Assembly (NCBI GenBank): GCA_003153055.1
Contig: PMBV01000068.1
Span: 505-11,737, forward strand
Direction of reading: 5' to 3'
Source of the DNA: Myxococcales bacterium
Lineage (GTDB): Bacteria > Myxococcota > Myxococcia > Myxococcales > Myxococcaceae
Length of the DNA: 11,233 nt
Part shown: positions 1 through 6,622 of the stretch, in pieces
How the letters are laid out: every line of letters starts with the position of its first letter
Numbering within the stretch: the first letter of the stretch is position 1
Notes under the pieces: generated by a model
Databases searched by the model: none
Seen by the model: only the letters and a program-made list of their open reading frames with translations
What the model was told of the DNA's origin: nothing
Translations under genes and position numbers: made by a program

Positions 1-1138
1 CGTCGTACCAGCCGCCCCGCACATCGAGGGAGTAGTCGCAAACGCCAGGGGCGCAGGGCACGAGCGTGTCGCCCTGGTTGGGTGCGAGCCCCAGGTGCCC
101 GGCCGGGCGCGCCCAGGCCTCACCGACGTACCGCGCGTCGATCGCGATGCCGCTCCGCTGGTGGTAGAAGAACGCGAGCGCGTCACGGCGGAGCTGATTG
201 TACAGCTCGCCTGAGATGGCGAACGGGTAGCTCACGACGTCGCCGACCTTGAGGGTGTAGCCGATGCCCGGCTTGCGGAACTTGCTGAAGTCGATGAGGT
301 GGACCCTGTCGCCGGACGCGGCGTCGAGGCCGTAGGGCGTTGTCTCGCCGGTCGCCACCACCTCGGCCTTGGCGTTCAGGAGCTCCCAGGTTTGCGGCGT
401 CGTCGCGTCGGTCACGAGGTTGGCGCGCTTCGGGCCGAGCACCACGTAGCCGAGCTGGTTCACGCGCAGCGCGGGTCCCGTGTCGGGGACGTAGACCTGC
501 CTGCTGCCCTTCACGGAGACGTCGTCAAAGCAGACGGTGAAGCCGGTCGCGTCGGCGCCGCCCAGCTGGAACTGGTACGTGACCGCGCCCGAGGGGAGCG
601 TATTCGTGAACGTGAACTGATAGGCGGCGGGGCTCGTGCCGACGGTGACCGGCTGGTTGAAGGCCGCCGTGTACGGGTCGACCGGGAGCTGGACGATCGA
701 GCGGATCGTCACCGGGACGCTCGAGGAGGCGACGAAGCTGACCGAATAGGACTTGCCTTGCTCCATCACCAGGCCGTTCTGGCCGACGATCGAGTCCCAC
801 GGCGAGACAGTGCCGGGAGGCACGGTGACGCACATCTGCCCGCTCTGCGCCGCGGCGGTGGTGCCGCCCGTCGTCCACCAGGGGTCGGTGCCGGAATCGA
901 AGGTGCCGTTCGAGATGAGCTCCTGGTCCGCCGGCGAGGCAGCTGCGAGAAGGTGGGCGGCCGCGTGCTTGCCCAAGCCGGCTGCTCCAGAGCGCACCTC
1001 GTCGGAACCGGCTTGTCCTGTCGCGACTCGTTCGCCGTTCGCGGCGTCTTCGAGGCCAGCATTGCACGCCGGGGTCACGGCGCTGACCAGCACCGCGAGA
1101 GCGCACATCATAGAATACAACCGTCGTTCGACTCTCAT
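1..1138 (-). CDS. Secreted GH9 endoglucanase (cellulase) with CBM4/9 and Ig-like domains, C-terminus cut by window edge
   Basis: Probable secreted cellulase that would cleave beta-1,4-glucan outside the cell. The 379 visible residues show a signal peptide (about 1-25; hydrophobic core after ERRLYSMM), a Ser/Ala/Gly-rich spacer, and a CBM4/9-type beta-sandwich (about 72-210) that starts ELISNGTFDSG and ends FDDVSVKG. An Ig-like N-terminal cellulase domain (about 223-308) has the hallmark LRVNQLGY at 224-231. The GH9 catalytic domain begins at about 313 and reaches GGWYD (375-379), where the family's DAGD catalytic-base motif starts; the rest, including the catalytic acid Glu, lies outside the window. 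ATG 1138 is preceded by AGGAG with an 8-nt spacer. The Cys at 25 follows VTPA, a poor lipobox, so a soluble secreted form is as likely as a lipoprotein. It faces the same way as the remnant gene upstream but is separated from it by about 340 bp, so it probably has its own promoter. Confidence 0.93.
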   Translation of the reverse strand, partial: MRVERRLYSMMCALAVLVSAVTPACNAGLEDAANGERVATGQAGSDEVRSGAAGLGKHAAAHLLAAASPADQELISNGTFDSGTDPWWTTGGTTAAAQSGQMCVTVPPGTVSPWDSIVGQNGLVMEQGKSYSVSFVASSSVPVTIRSIVQLPVDPYTAAFNQPVTVGTSPAAYQFTFTNTLPSGAVTYQFQLGGADATGFTVCFDDVSVKGSRQVYVPDTGPALRVNQLGYVVLGPKRANLVTDATTPQTWELLNAKAEVVATGETTPYGLDAASGDRVHLIDFSKFRKPGIGYTLKVGDVVSYPFAISGELYNQLRRDALAFFYHQRSGIAIDARYVGEAWARPAGHLGLAPNQGDTLVPCAPGVCDYSLDVRGGWYD

Positions 1139-1480
1139 CTGTGTTGCTCCTGTTTCTTTGTCCCTTTTGCCTCCGGTGCCTTCAGGGTCCTGATTCCGCG
1201 AGAAGGTTCTTTGCCAGATCAAGGGGAACAAGGCCCCGTGGGGTCCGGGAGCGAGGGCGCGGCTATCTGGCCCGGCGGGTGGAGTCAACGTGGCTGAGCG
1301 CCTACACCTGCGAGTCCGAGCCGCACCCACAAGGGCCTACTATCGGCAGGGCCTGCGCTGCACGGAGCGTCGGAGCGGCTCTGACGCGGCTCAGGCGGCC
1401 CGCCAGCAGCAGCAAAGCGACACGCTGAACTCCGGACTCGATGTCGAGCGCGAGCCCCGTGGTCCGCCGGGCCGAGGAGC
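1139..1480. other. Intergenic stretch without a supported gene
   Basis: 342 bp lie between the stop of the truncated PEP-synthase-like remnant and the GH9 start. The missing part of the remnant's family should follow here on the minus strand, but none of the three minus frames gives recognisable family sequence. A minus-strand reading frame (1529-1302) is Arg/Ala/Leu-rich and matches nothing I recognise. The GH9 promoter must lie here or further upstream; I found no convincing -35/-10 pair. Confidence 0.5.
1147..1151 (-). promoter_or_regulatory. Ribosome binding site of the GH9 gene
   Basis: On the minus strand AGGAG lies 8 nt before ATG 1138. It is the strongest Shine-Dalgarno match near this start and decides it over the in-frame ATGs at codons 10 and 11. 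Confidence 0.75.
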
Positions 1481-1981
1481 TCACCGGCCGGTGGTCGGGC
1501 TCGGCCGCGGCGATGGTGAGGCCCAGCACTGGCTGATTCGCTTCAGGATCTCCGGCTCCCCGATGACGTTGAGGTACGTGTCGTGCTGGCCTGCGAAGGA
1601 GGCCGTGGGCAGATCCTCCGCCGTCGCGCTGGAACGCACCGCGAAGGCCTCGCTCTCATCGAACCTGGAGAGACCGCGGGCGATCGCGACGTGGATGTCT
1701 TCGGGGATGTCGACGCCTTCGATGGCCCGGCGGATCTCGCGGCTGACCTCGCTGACTTCGTCACGCGCGCCCGCCTTGAGGCCCGCGAGCCGCTCAAGCA
1801 GTTCGTCGAGCGACGGCATTTCTCCGACGATCCTCGTGAAGGCTCCGGTGGAAATGCAGAAGCCATCTGGTACGCGGAGCCCCTCGATCCTGGAGAGCTC
1901 TCCCAGGTTCGCGCCCTTCCCGCCAACGACCGCGGTGCTATTTCTGTCGACCTCCTGAAACCCAAGCACATAGGCGCTCAT
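1481..1981 (-). pseudogene. Truncated N-terminal remnant of a PEP synthase / rifampin phosphotransferase-like gene
   Basis: The 166-residue product matches only the start of the PEP/pyruvate-binding ATP-grasp domain shared by PEP synthase and rifampin phosphotransferase. Visible motifs are YVLGFQEVD (4-12), VVGGKGANLGEL with the nucleotide-binding Lys22, VPDGFCIST (38-45), AVRSSATAEDLP with Arg116 (114-125), and SFAGQHDTYLNV (128-139). Similarity stops after ISQCWAS (149-155); about eleven unrelated residues then run to a stop. Full-length relatives have roughly 800-870 residues with further ATP-grasp, His-phosphocarrier and (in Rph) antibiotic-binding parts, so the protein cannot work as a phosphotransferase. 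ATG 1981 is set by GGGAGG with a 7-nt spacer and by the family's usual N-terminus MxxYVLGF; an earlier in-frame start at 2047 has no family support. The opening residues look closer to Bacillus-type Rph than to classical PpsA, from memory. It is probably a decayed gene cut by deletion or rearrangement near 1517. Confidence 0.85.
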
Positions 1982-1988
1982 GAGCTGA

Positions 1989-1994
1989 CCTCCC
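1989..1994 (-). promoter_or_regulatory. Ribosome binding site of the PEP-synthase-like remnant
   Basis: GGGAGG on the minus strand, 7 nt before ATG 1981. The intact translation start shows that the 5' end of this broken gene is preserved. Confidence 0.65.
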
Positions 1995-2110
1995 TCGAGT
2001 CGGAGGGCACCACCATAACGTGCTCCTCCGGGGAGCGCCTTGAACACCCCCGGCGCGACGGCCTACGGTCGCATCGACTCCAAGGGGTTCGACTCGTCGC
2101 GTCAACCCGC

Positions 2111-3094
2111 TCAAGGGGTGGTGAGCTCCTCGCGCACCAACTCGGCGCTGACGAAGTCCGAGACGATGGTGCCGTATTTCCTCATCGGGTAGGGCGGGTG
2201 AGCGAAGTACTTGATGAGGCGGGCGTCGACGTCGTTCGACACGCCGGTGATGTCTGGGATGCCGAGGAAGGAACGGTAGCCGCTGGTGAAGTCGATGTAC
2301 CAGGTAGGGCCGGTGTCCTGGGCCGCCTGGGTGAAGAGCGCGGTGACGGCGCTCCACTTGTTGTCGTTGGTCGAGTACTTCACCGTGTAGAAGTCTTGAA
2401 TGACGATGGGCGTTCCCGAGGCGTCACGCAGGGAAGACTGGGCGTTGTCCTGCCAACCGGTGACGTCGATGCCGCCAGAGGTCCAGGCGCTGCCGCCGAA
2501 CCGACGCAGGAGCACGATCTTCCCCCGCACCGCGCCCAGCCTCGGAATCGAGGTGCCCCGCCACCAGGAGCCGGCGTAGGCCGGGTTGTTGGCGTAGCGC
2601 ATGAAGGTCGCCTCGTTGGTCTCGGTGCTGCCGGTCGAGGTGTAGGTCGGTGACACCTCCATCACGATCGTCTCGGAGGGGTGCGCGACGAGGAAAGCCA
2701 CGCACTGTCCGAGGACGTCGTCGAAGTTCGCGTGCTGGTAGATGGAGCCGTGGTGGATGACGAAGGCGTTGCCAACCTGGCGCACCCTGATGTCGAGGGA
2801 GCGCACCCCGATGTCGAGTTGCTCGCGGATGCCCAGGCTCTGGCACTTGGCCGTGCCACCGATGGGCTCGTACAGCGCCGCCGACTCGTGGCTCCCGGGG
2901 ATGGTGAGGTCAGCCAGGCTCGCCGAGTCGCTCTTCGTCGCCATCCACTGGGTCGGGTCGAACACCGCGCTCATCGCGCCCGAGACCTGGTCTTGGCTGT
3001 CATCGAGAGGCGGCGACGACACGACGCGGTCGGGCCCGCAGGCCGTGAGAGTGATGAGCAGCGAGGCGAGGGGTACCGGAGCGAGACGTGCCAT
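2111..3094 (-). CDS. Lipoprotein with phosphatidylinositol-specific phospholipase C (PI-PLC X) domain
   Basis: 327-residue predicted lipoprotein: MARLAPVPLA, a hydrophobic core, then lipobox LTAC with Cys19. The PI-PLC X-type fold begins at about 50. Visible active-site motifs are TIPGSHES (64-71; catalytic His69), SLDIRVR (99-105; Asp101 and Arg103), and FVIHHGSIY (111-119; second catalytic His in the HHG pair), followed by AHPSETIVMEV (137-147) as in bacterial PI-PLCs. The family cleaves phosphatidylinositol or GPI anchors to diacylglycerol and a cyclic inositol phosphate without needing a metal in typical bacterial members. The Asp that usually follows the first His (HDS) is Glu70 here. 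The start at 3094 was chosen because it opens the signal peptide and has GGGAGAG 10 nt upstream; a longer frame from 3208 would overlap the upstream GH54 gene and bury the signal. It lies 67 bp behind the GH54 gene, probably in one transcript. Substrate is unknown. Confidence 0.9.
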   Translation of the reverse strand: MARLAPVPLASLLITLTACGPDRVVSSPPLDDSQDQVSGAMSAVFDPTQWMATKSDSASLADLTIPGSHESAALYEPIGGTAKCQSLGIREQLDIGVRSLDIRVRQVGNAFVIHHGSIYQHANFDDVLGQCVAFLVAHPSETIVMEVSPTYTSTGSTETNEATFMRYANNPAYAGSWWRGTSIPRLGAVRGKIVLLRRFGGSAWTSGGIDVTGWQDNAQSSLRDASGTPIVIQDFYTVKYSTNDNKWSAVTALFTQAAQDTGPTWYIDFTSGYRSFLGIPDITGVSNDVDARLIKYFAHPPYPMRKYGTIVSDFVSAELVREELTTP

Positions 3095-3161
3095 GAGGTC
3101 GGCACTCTCCCAGCCGACCCTGGCGCGGTCCAGGACTTTGGAGCTTGGGTGGGGACTCCTG

Positions 3162-5105
3162 TCAGTGACCATACCCAGCGGCGACGATGTTCGCCTGAAC
3201 GGCGTCATCGACTGCCTTCGTCGGGTAGCCCGACGTCATCGCGCCCTCGAAGAAGTCACCGATGGCGGCGAACCTGTTGTCTCCGCCGGTGCCGAGGATA
3301 ATGGCCCCCTGCTTCTTCATTGGGTCGTAGCCCCCGTTCGGCCGCGCCCCTTCGTACAGGGTCGTCAGGTCACCCGACTGTGAGTCGCCGGCCTTGATCG
3401 CCCAGGCGTGCGGCTTGCCGTTGAGGATCGCAGTCAGGTAGTCGTATGTGATTGACTTGTTGGCTGCGTTGAGGCTCGCGGATTGCCCAGAGAAGAGGCC
3501 GTTCTCGAGGTCGGCCATCACCCAGGGGCCGTCGCCATCACCACGGCCCCAGGCTCCGTTATTCCCAAAGTAAATCGCCTCCATGGTGCCATTGCCGTCA
3601 TCGAGGCTGTCTGTCTCTGCGTTCCCGTAGTCGAAGCAGCAGCCGTCGTTGAAGTTCTTGCCGTTGGCCACCATGTACATGCCCTCCGGGTCATCGCCGG
3701 TGGCAACGCCCGTGGTCATATTGTTGCGATAGCCGACGCCGCTCGGGACATGGATTCCATAGACCGGGTGACCACCAGCGGAAATCTTGATGCCGGCCGC
3801 GTCAGCCTCCTTGGCATTGTTCCCGAGGTATCCACCGGTCGTCTTGGTGAGGTCATTATGCTTTGGAGACTGATCGTAAATGATCGAAATGACACACGTC
3901 GTGCCTGTGCAGAAGTCGTCTTGCGACGCCGAGTCGGCGAACCCTCCCGCGGAAAGGGCGGTGATGTCCTTGGTGGTGTTGTCGGCACGTCTGACCTGAT
4001 AGAGCTTGCCGCTGTACGACCCATAGAGCGCACGGACTGTGCTGTGTGCCGCCACGCACGGCGTGTTGCCATCTTGATAGATATCGCACGGGCCAGTGAC
4101 GATGCGGGCGTTCCCGCCACCGCTCCCCCCGCTCTCGCCACCGCCGGAACCTCCGCCGGAACCTCCGCCGGAACCTCCGCCGGAACCTCCGCCGGAACCT
4201 CCGCCGGAACCTCCGCCGCTGCCGCCCGTGCTCCCGCTGCCCTTGACCGTGAGGCCGCAGATCTTTGGGTTGTCTGGGCCGCCGTTCTTGGTGAACTGAA
4301 TCACCACCTGGCCGCTGGCGTCGGCTGTGGTAGTGAACGTCTTGTCGATGGCCTTGTTCATGCCGCCGGCTGCGTCGTAGATGTCGAACGCCGTCAGCAC
4401 GGTTGCTCCATTGATGACGACGTCGAACGTCCGCTGCCCGGCCTGGTCCCAGTAGCTCTCTTGGAAGAACAGGCGCACGGTCTGGGTGCTGGCGGGGGTG
4501 CGGTTGGCGATCGTGTAGGTGAATTCCCCGTACCGCTCAGTTTGGAAGACGGCCGCCGGCGGCGCGTTGTCGGTGATGAGTGAGGTATCGATGTCGTTGG
4601 TGGTAGAGTAGGTGTCGCCGCCGGAGAAGGACTCATCGGCGACGAAGCTCTCCACTGTTTCTCCGCCTGCGTTGATGGAGACGCTGACCTCAGTGGGCCC
4701 AGGTCCCGGAGCACCCCCGCCCGACCCACCGCCAGCCGGGCCGCCGCCAGCTGCGCCGCCGCCGACTCCATCGCCCTCGCTCGTTCCGCCCCCGGTGCCT
4801 CCGGTGTCTCCGGTGTCCGCGGAGAAGTGCGCGACGAGTCTCTGCTGGCCGTCGACGACGAAACTCACGGGGTTCTCAGAACCGGACGCCGCGCCGCTCC
4901 AGCCGATGAAGGTGGAGCCCTCGGAAGGCATCGCGAAGACCTTGAGGTTCGTGCCGCCCGCGTAGGAATGCGGCCCGGCTGGCGGGTTCGTCGTGCCGTT
5001 CCCGTCGACGGCGATCTCAAGCCGGGGGGCCGACAGAGAACATCCGAGGACCGACAGGCCGAGGGCGATCATCCCAAAGTGATGGAGCTTCATGGAGTGC
5101 GTCAT
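3162..5105 (-). CDS. GH54 alpha-L-arabinofuranosidase lipoprotein with bacterial-repeat and malectin domains
   Basis: 647 residues, probably outer-surface lipoprotein. Domain order: signal and lipobox VLGC (Cys22); a bacterial InlB-B/Flg_new-type repeat (about 28-95, with TFIGWSG and LVAHFS); Gly-rich linker (97-138); malectin/CBM57-like carbohydrate-binding domain (about 139-288, starting VSINAGG and ending KICGLTVKG); GSGG repeat linker (about 294-331); GH54 catalytic domain (about 335-647). The GH54 domain is close to fungal AbfB: TPCVAAHSTVRALYG, IIYDQS, GYRNN, GCCFDYGNAET, WVMADLENGLFSG, GGDN, EGAMTSGYP. By comparison with Aspergillus AbfB, Glu534 is the nucleophile and Asp609 the acid/base; Cys489-Cys490 is the vicinal disulfide of the pocket, and Cys340/350 and Cys399/404 match its other disulfides. 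The fungal C-terminal CBM42 is absent. The family releases arabinofuranose from arabinan or arabinoxylan with retention. No clear Shine-Dalgarno precedes ATG 5105 or the alternative ATG 5093. It diverges from the GH43-like gene. Confidence 0.94.
   Translation of the reverse strand: MTHSMKLHHFGMIALGLSVLGCSLSAPRLEIAVDGNGTTNPPAGPHSYAGGTNLKVFAMPSEGSTFIGWSGAASGSENPVSFVVDGQQRLVAHFSADTGDTGGTGGGTSEGDGVGGGAAGGGPAGGGSGGGAPGPGPTEVSVSINAGGETVESFVADESFSGGDTYSTTNDIDTSLITDNAPPAAVFQTERYGEFTYTIANRTPASTQTVRLFFQESYWDQAGQRTFDVVINGATVLTAFDIYDAAGGMNKAIDKTFTTTADASGQVVIQFTKNGGPDNPKICGLTVKGSGSTGGSGGGSGGGSGGGSGGGSGGGSGGGSGGGESGGSGGGNARIVTGPCDIYQDGNTPCVAAHSTVRALYGSYSGKLYQVRRADNTTKDITALSAGGFADSASQDDFCTGTTCVISIIYDQSPKHNDLTKTTGGYLGNNAKEADAAGIKISAGGHPVYGIHVPSGVGYRNNMTTGVATGDDPEGMYMVANGKNFNDGCCFDYGNAETDSLDDGNGTMEAIYFGNNGAWGRGDGDGPWVMADLENGLFSGQSASLNAANKSITYDYLTAILNGKPHAWAIKAGDSQSGDLTTLYEGARPNGGYDPMKKQGAIILGTGGDNRFAAIGDFFEGAMTSGYPTKAVDDAVQANIVAAGYGH
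4141..4217 (-). repeat. 12-bp perfect tandem repeat encoding the GSGG linker
   Basis: Six identical copies of CCGCCGGAACCT (plus strand) run from 4141 to 4212, followed by a partial CCGCC. On the coding minus strand each unit encodes Gly-Ser-Gly-Gly in the linker between the malectin and GH54 domains. No synonymous change separates the copies, which points to recent slippage or homogenisation. Confidence 0.95.
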
Positions 5106-5274
5106 GGGGCATCAATGCGGGTCTGGGGCGGTCGCCGCGGGACCGTCGAAAGGGTTCGTGCAGTAGAGGCCCCGTCGGCGGGGAATGGGTCAAAACATTG
5201 GATTCACGGCCCTTCCGAGCAGCGTGGCGAATCGGCAGTGACCCGATTCGCTCCCCGATGAAGTCATATCCTCG
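5106..5274. promoter_or_regulatory. Divergent intergenic promoter region between the GH54 and GH43-like genes
   Basis: These 169 bp separate two divergently transcribed glycosidase operons, so promoters for both should lie here. On the minus strand TTTTGACC (TTGACC at 5193-5188) is a possible -35 for the GH54 gene, but the downstream match to a -10 (around CTCTAC) is weak and the spacing long. CCCCG-TCGG-CGGGG (5170-5183) could form a small hairpin. The clearest element is the inverted repeat at 5227-5251. Confidence 0.5.
5227..5251. promoter_or_regulatory. Inverted repeat with 9-bp arms, candidate operator
   Basis: GCGAATCGG (5227-5235) and CCGATTCGC (5243-5251) are perfect reverse complements separated by 7 nt (CAGTGAC). 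The element ends 23 nt before the ATG of the GH43-like gene and sits in the divergent spacer, a position typical of a dimeric repressor or activator site. A hairpin in the 5' leader is an alternative reading. No regulator gene lies in the window. Confidence 0.5.
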
Positions 5275-6588
5275 ATGGCTTCGGTGCCTCAGGGTCGGTG
5301 GCGGTCCTTGTCGCTCGGCTCGATGCTGATGCTGGGGGCCTGTGGGCTCCCCGAGAACGGAGAGAGCTCACTTGGGGTCGATGCCCACGGTGGCATGACG
5401 ACCAAGGACGATGGAGGGAGCTCGCCCGACGCCGGCGGCGGTGTCTCGAAGGACGCTGGCACCTCGGTCGACGGTGGCCGCGATGCTGGCATCTGGGTCG
5501 ACGGTGGCACCTCGGTCGACGGTGGCATGAGGGACGCCGGCACCGGCGGGCACTGCACGGCCTCCCCAGACGGCGGCAAGGCCCTCTTCGAGTACTTTCT
5601 GCCGACACCCATCATCAGCCGACTCACCTCGAACGGCTGGGGCGCGTCGAACGTCCAGCCGCGCGACCAGGACAACGGTCTGGAGGACAAGACCATGAAG
5701 GACTGGTCGTACTGGGACGGGCGCATCGTGAAGGCAGACGACGGAAAGTACCACATGTTCGCCAGCCGCTGGAGTCAGTCGGCGGGTCACTGGAGCGGGT
5801 GGCCGGGGTCCGTCTGCGTCCATGCCGTGAGCGAGTCCTCGCCCCTCGGCCCCTATATCGACAAGGGACCGTGCTACACCGACGCGGGTGGGCGGGGTCA
5901 CAACGTCATGGCCAACCAACTGGCTGACGGCTCCTACTTCATCCTCGTCAGTGAGACGAGGCAGCCCGCTCCGGTGTACTCGTCGAAGTCTCTCGATGGC
6001 CCGTGGACTGCCGTGGGCACCATCAATGTCACGGCGAACGGGTTCGACACCGGCGGCTCGTCGTCCAACACGACGTTCTGGCCCAATCCCGATGGCAGCG
6101 TCCTGGCCTCGTCGCGTAACGGGTTCATGATGGTGAGCGCCAGCGGGCCGAAGGGGCCGTTCGTGGCGAAGACCAAGAGTGTCTATGCGAACATTCCGTT
6201 CAGGTCTGGAGGCACGCCAGAGGACCCGTGTCTCTGGTACAGCGGCGGCCAGTACCACATGGTCTACAGCTACCCGCTGGACCGTAAGATGTATCATCTG
6301 ACCTCTCCTGACGGCATCAACAACTGGAAGAACCAGGGGCTGGCCGTCGACGCGACCAAACCGTTCATCAAGTACACCGACGGCACGAGCAATATCTGGA
6401 ACAAGCTGGAACGGGCGCAGGTGTACCTGGAGAATGGGCACGTCAAGTACTTCACGTTCGCGGCGATCGACGTTGATAAGGGCAATGACAACGGCAACGA
6501 CAACCACGGCAGCAAGGTCATCGTCGTACCCTTCGATGGAGAGCGCTTCGATGCCGAGACCTGCGTGCCCACCTCGGGGAAGCAGTGA
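5275..6588 (+). CDS. GH43-like five-bladed beta-propeller glycosidase lipoprotein
   Basis: 437 residues. A signal peptide with basic residues (Arg8, Arg10) ends in lipobox MLGAC (Cys23). An Asp/Gly-rich linker (about 36-93, repeated DAG, VDGG) follows, then a propeller domain (about 103-430). Propeller signs are YWDGRIVKADDGKYHMFASRW (from 147), SSPLGPYIDKG, GRGHNVMANQLADGSYFIL, DGPWTAVG, EDPCLWYSGGQYHMVYS and KLERAQVYLENGH, which match the repeated blade pattern of clan GH-F/GH-J enzymes (GH43, GH62, GH117 and relatives). Asp148 is the likely general base; candidates for the acid are Glu316 or Glu379. The exact family and substrate cannot be settled by eye; arabinan or arabinoxylan side chains fit the flanking GH54 genes. 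ATG 5275 is kept because it gives the whole signal peptide, although no good Shine-Dalgarno precedes it. The GH54-type gene follows after 34 bp, so the two are probably co-transcribed. Confidence 0.8.
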   Translation: MASVPQGRWRSLSLGSMLMLGACGLPENGESSLGVDAHGGMTTKDDGGSSPDAGGGVSKDAGTSVDGGRDAGIWVDGGTSVDGGMRDAGTGGHCTASPDGGKALFEYFLPTPIISRLTSNGWGASNVQPRDQDNGLEDKTMKDWSYWDGRIVKADDGKYHMFASRWSQSAGHWSGWPGSVCVHAVSESSPLGPYIDKGPCYTDAGGRGHNVMANQLADGSYFILVSETRQPAPVYSSKSLDGPWTAVGTINVTANGFDTGGSSSNTTFWPNPDGSVLASSRNGFMMVSASGPKGPFVAKTKSVYANIPFRSGGTPEDPCLWYSGGQYHMVYSYPLDRKMYHLTSPDGINNWKNQGLAVDATKPFIKYTDGTSNIWNKLERAQVYLENGHVKYFTFAAIDVDKGNDNGNDNHGSKVIVVPFDGERFDAETCVPTSGKQ

Positions 6589-6622
6589 CCCGAATGCGCG
6601 TCAAACTGGATCGAATAGCGCC

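Noticed and set aside
299..1297. Long plus-strand open frame opposite the GH9 gene
   Set aside because: It is Arg/Gly/Val-rich with no recognisable domain and lies antisense to a clear GH9 protein; long open antisense frames are expected at this GC content.
1302..1529. 75-codon minus-strand frame across the end of the PEP-synthase-like remnant, considered as its frameshifted continuation
   Set aside because: It shows none of the residues expected after CWAS in the family (LF, ERAV and so on), so a simple frameshift does not explain the truncation.
2055..2072. Hairpin GCGAC...GTCGC after the PI-PLC gene, as a terminator
   Set aside because: The stem is only 5 bp and no T-run follows on the minus strand.
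3095..3208. Longer start for the PI-PLC-like protein
   Set aside because: It would overlap the GH54 gene and place 38 extra residues before a good signal peptide and lipobox.
4141..4217. CRISPR-like array
   Set aside because: Units are 12 bp, contiguous with no spacers, and in frame with a protein linker.
3483..4583. 366-codon plus-strand frame with TSAG repeats opposite the GH54 gene
   Set aside because: The repeat is only the antisense reading of the 12-bp linker array; the minus strand has full GH54 and malectin motifs.
5368..6507. 379-codon minus-strand frame opposite the GH43-like gene
   Set aside because: Composition is His/Arg/Val-rich without motifs; the plus strand has signal peptide, lipobox and propeller blades.
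6434..6622. N-terminal extension of the second GH54-type protein
   Set aside because: It overlaps the end of the GH43-like gene, is Ser/Thr/Arg-rich, and would bury the signal peptide that begins at ATG 6623.
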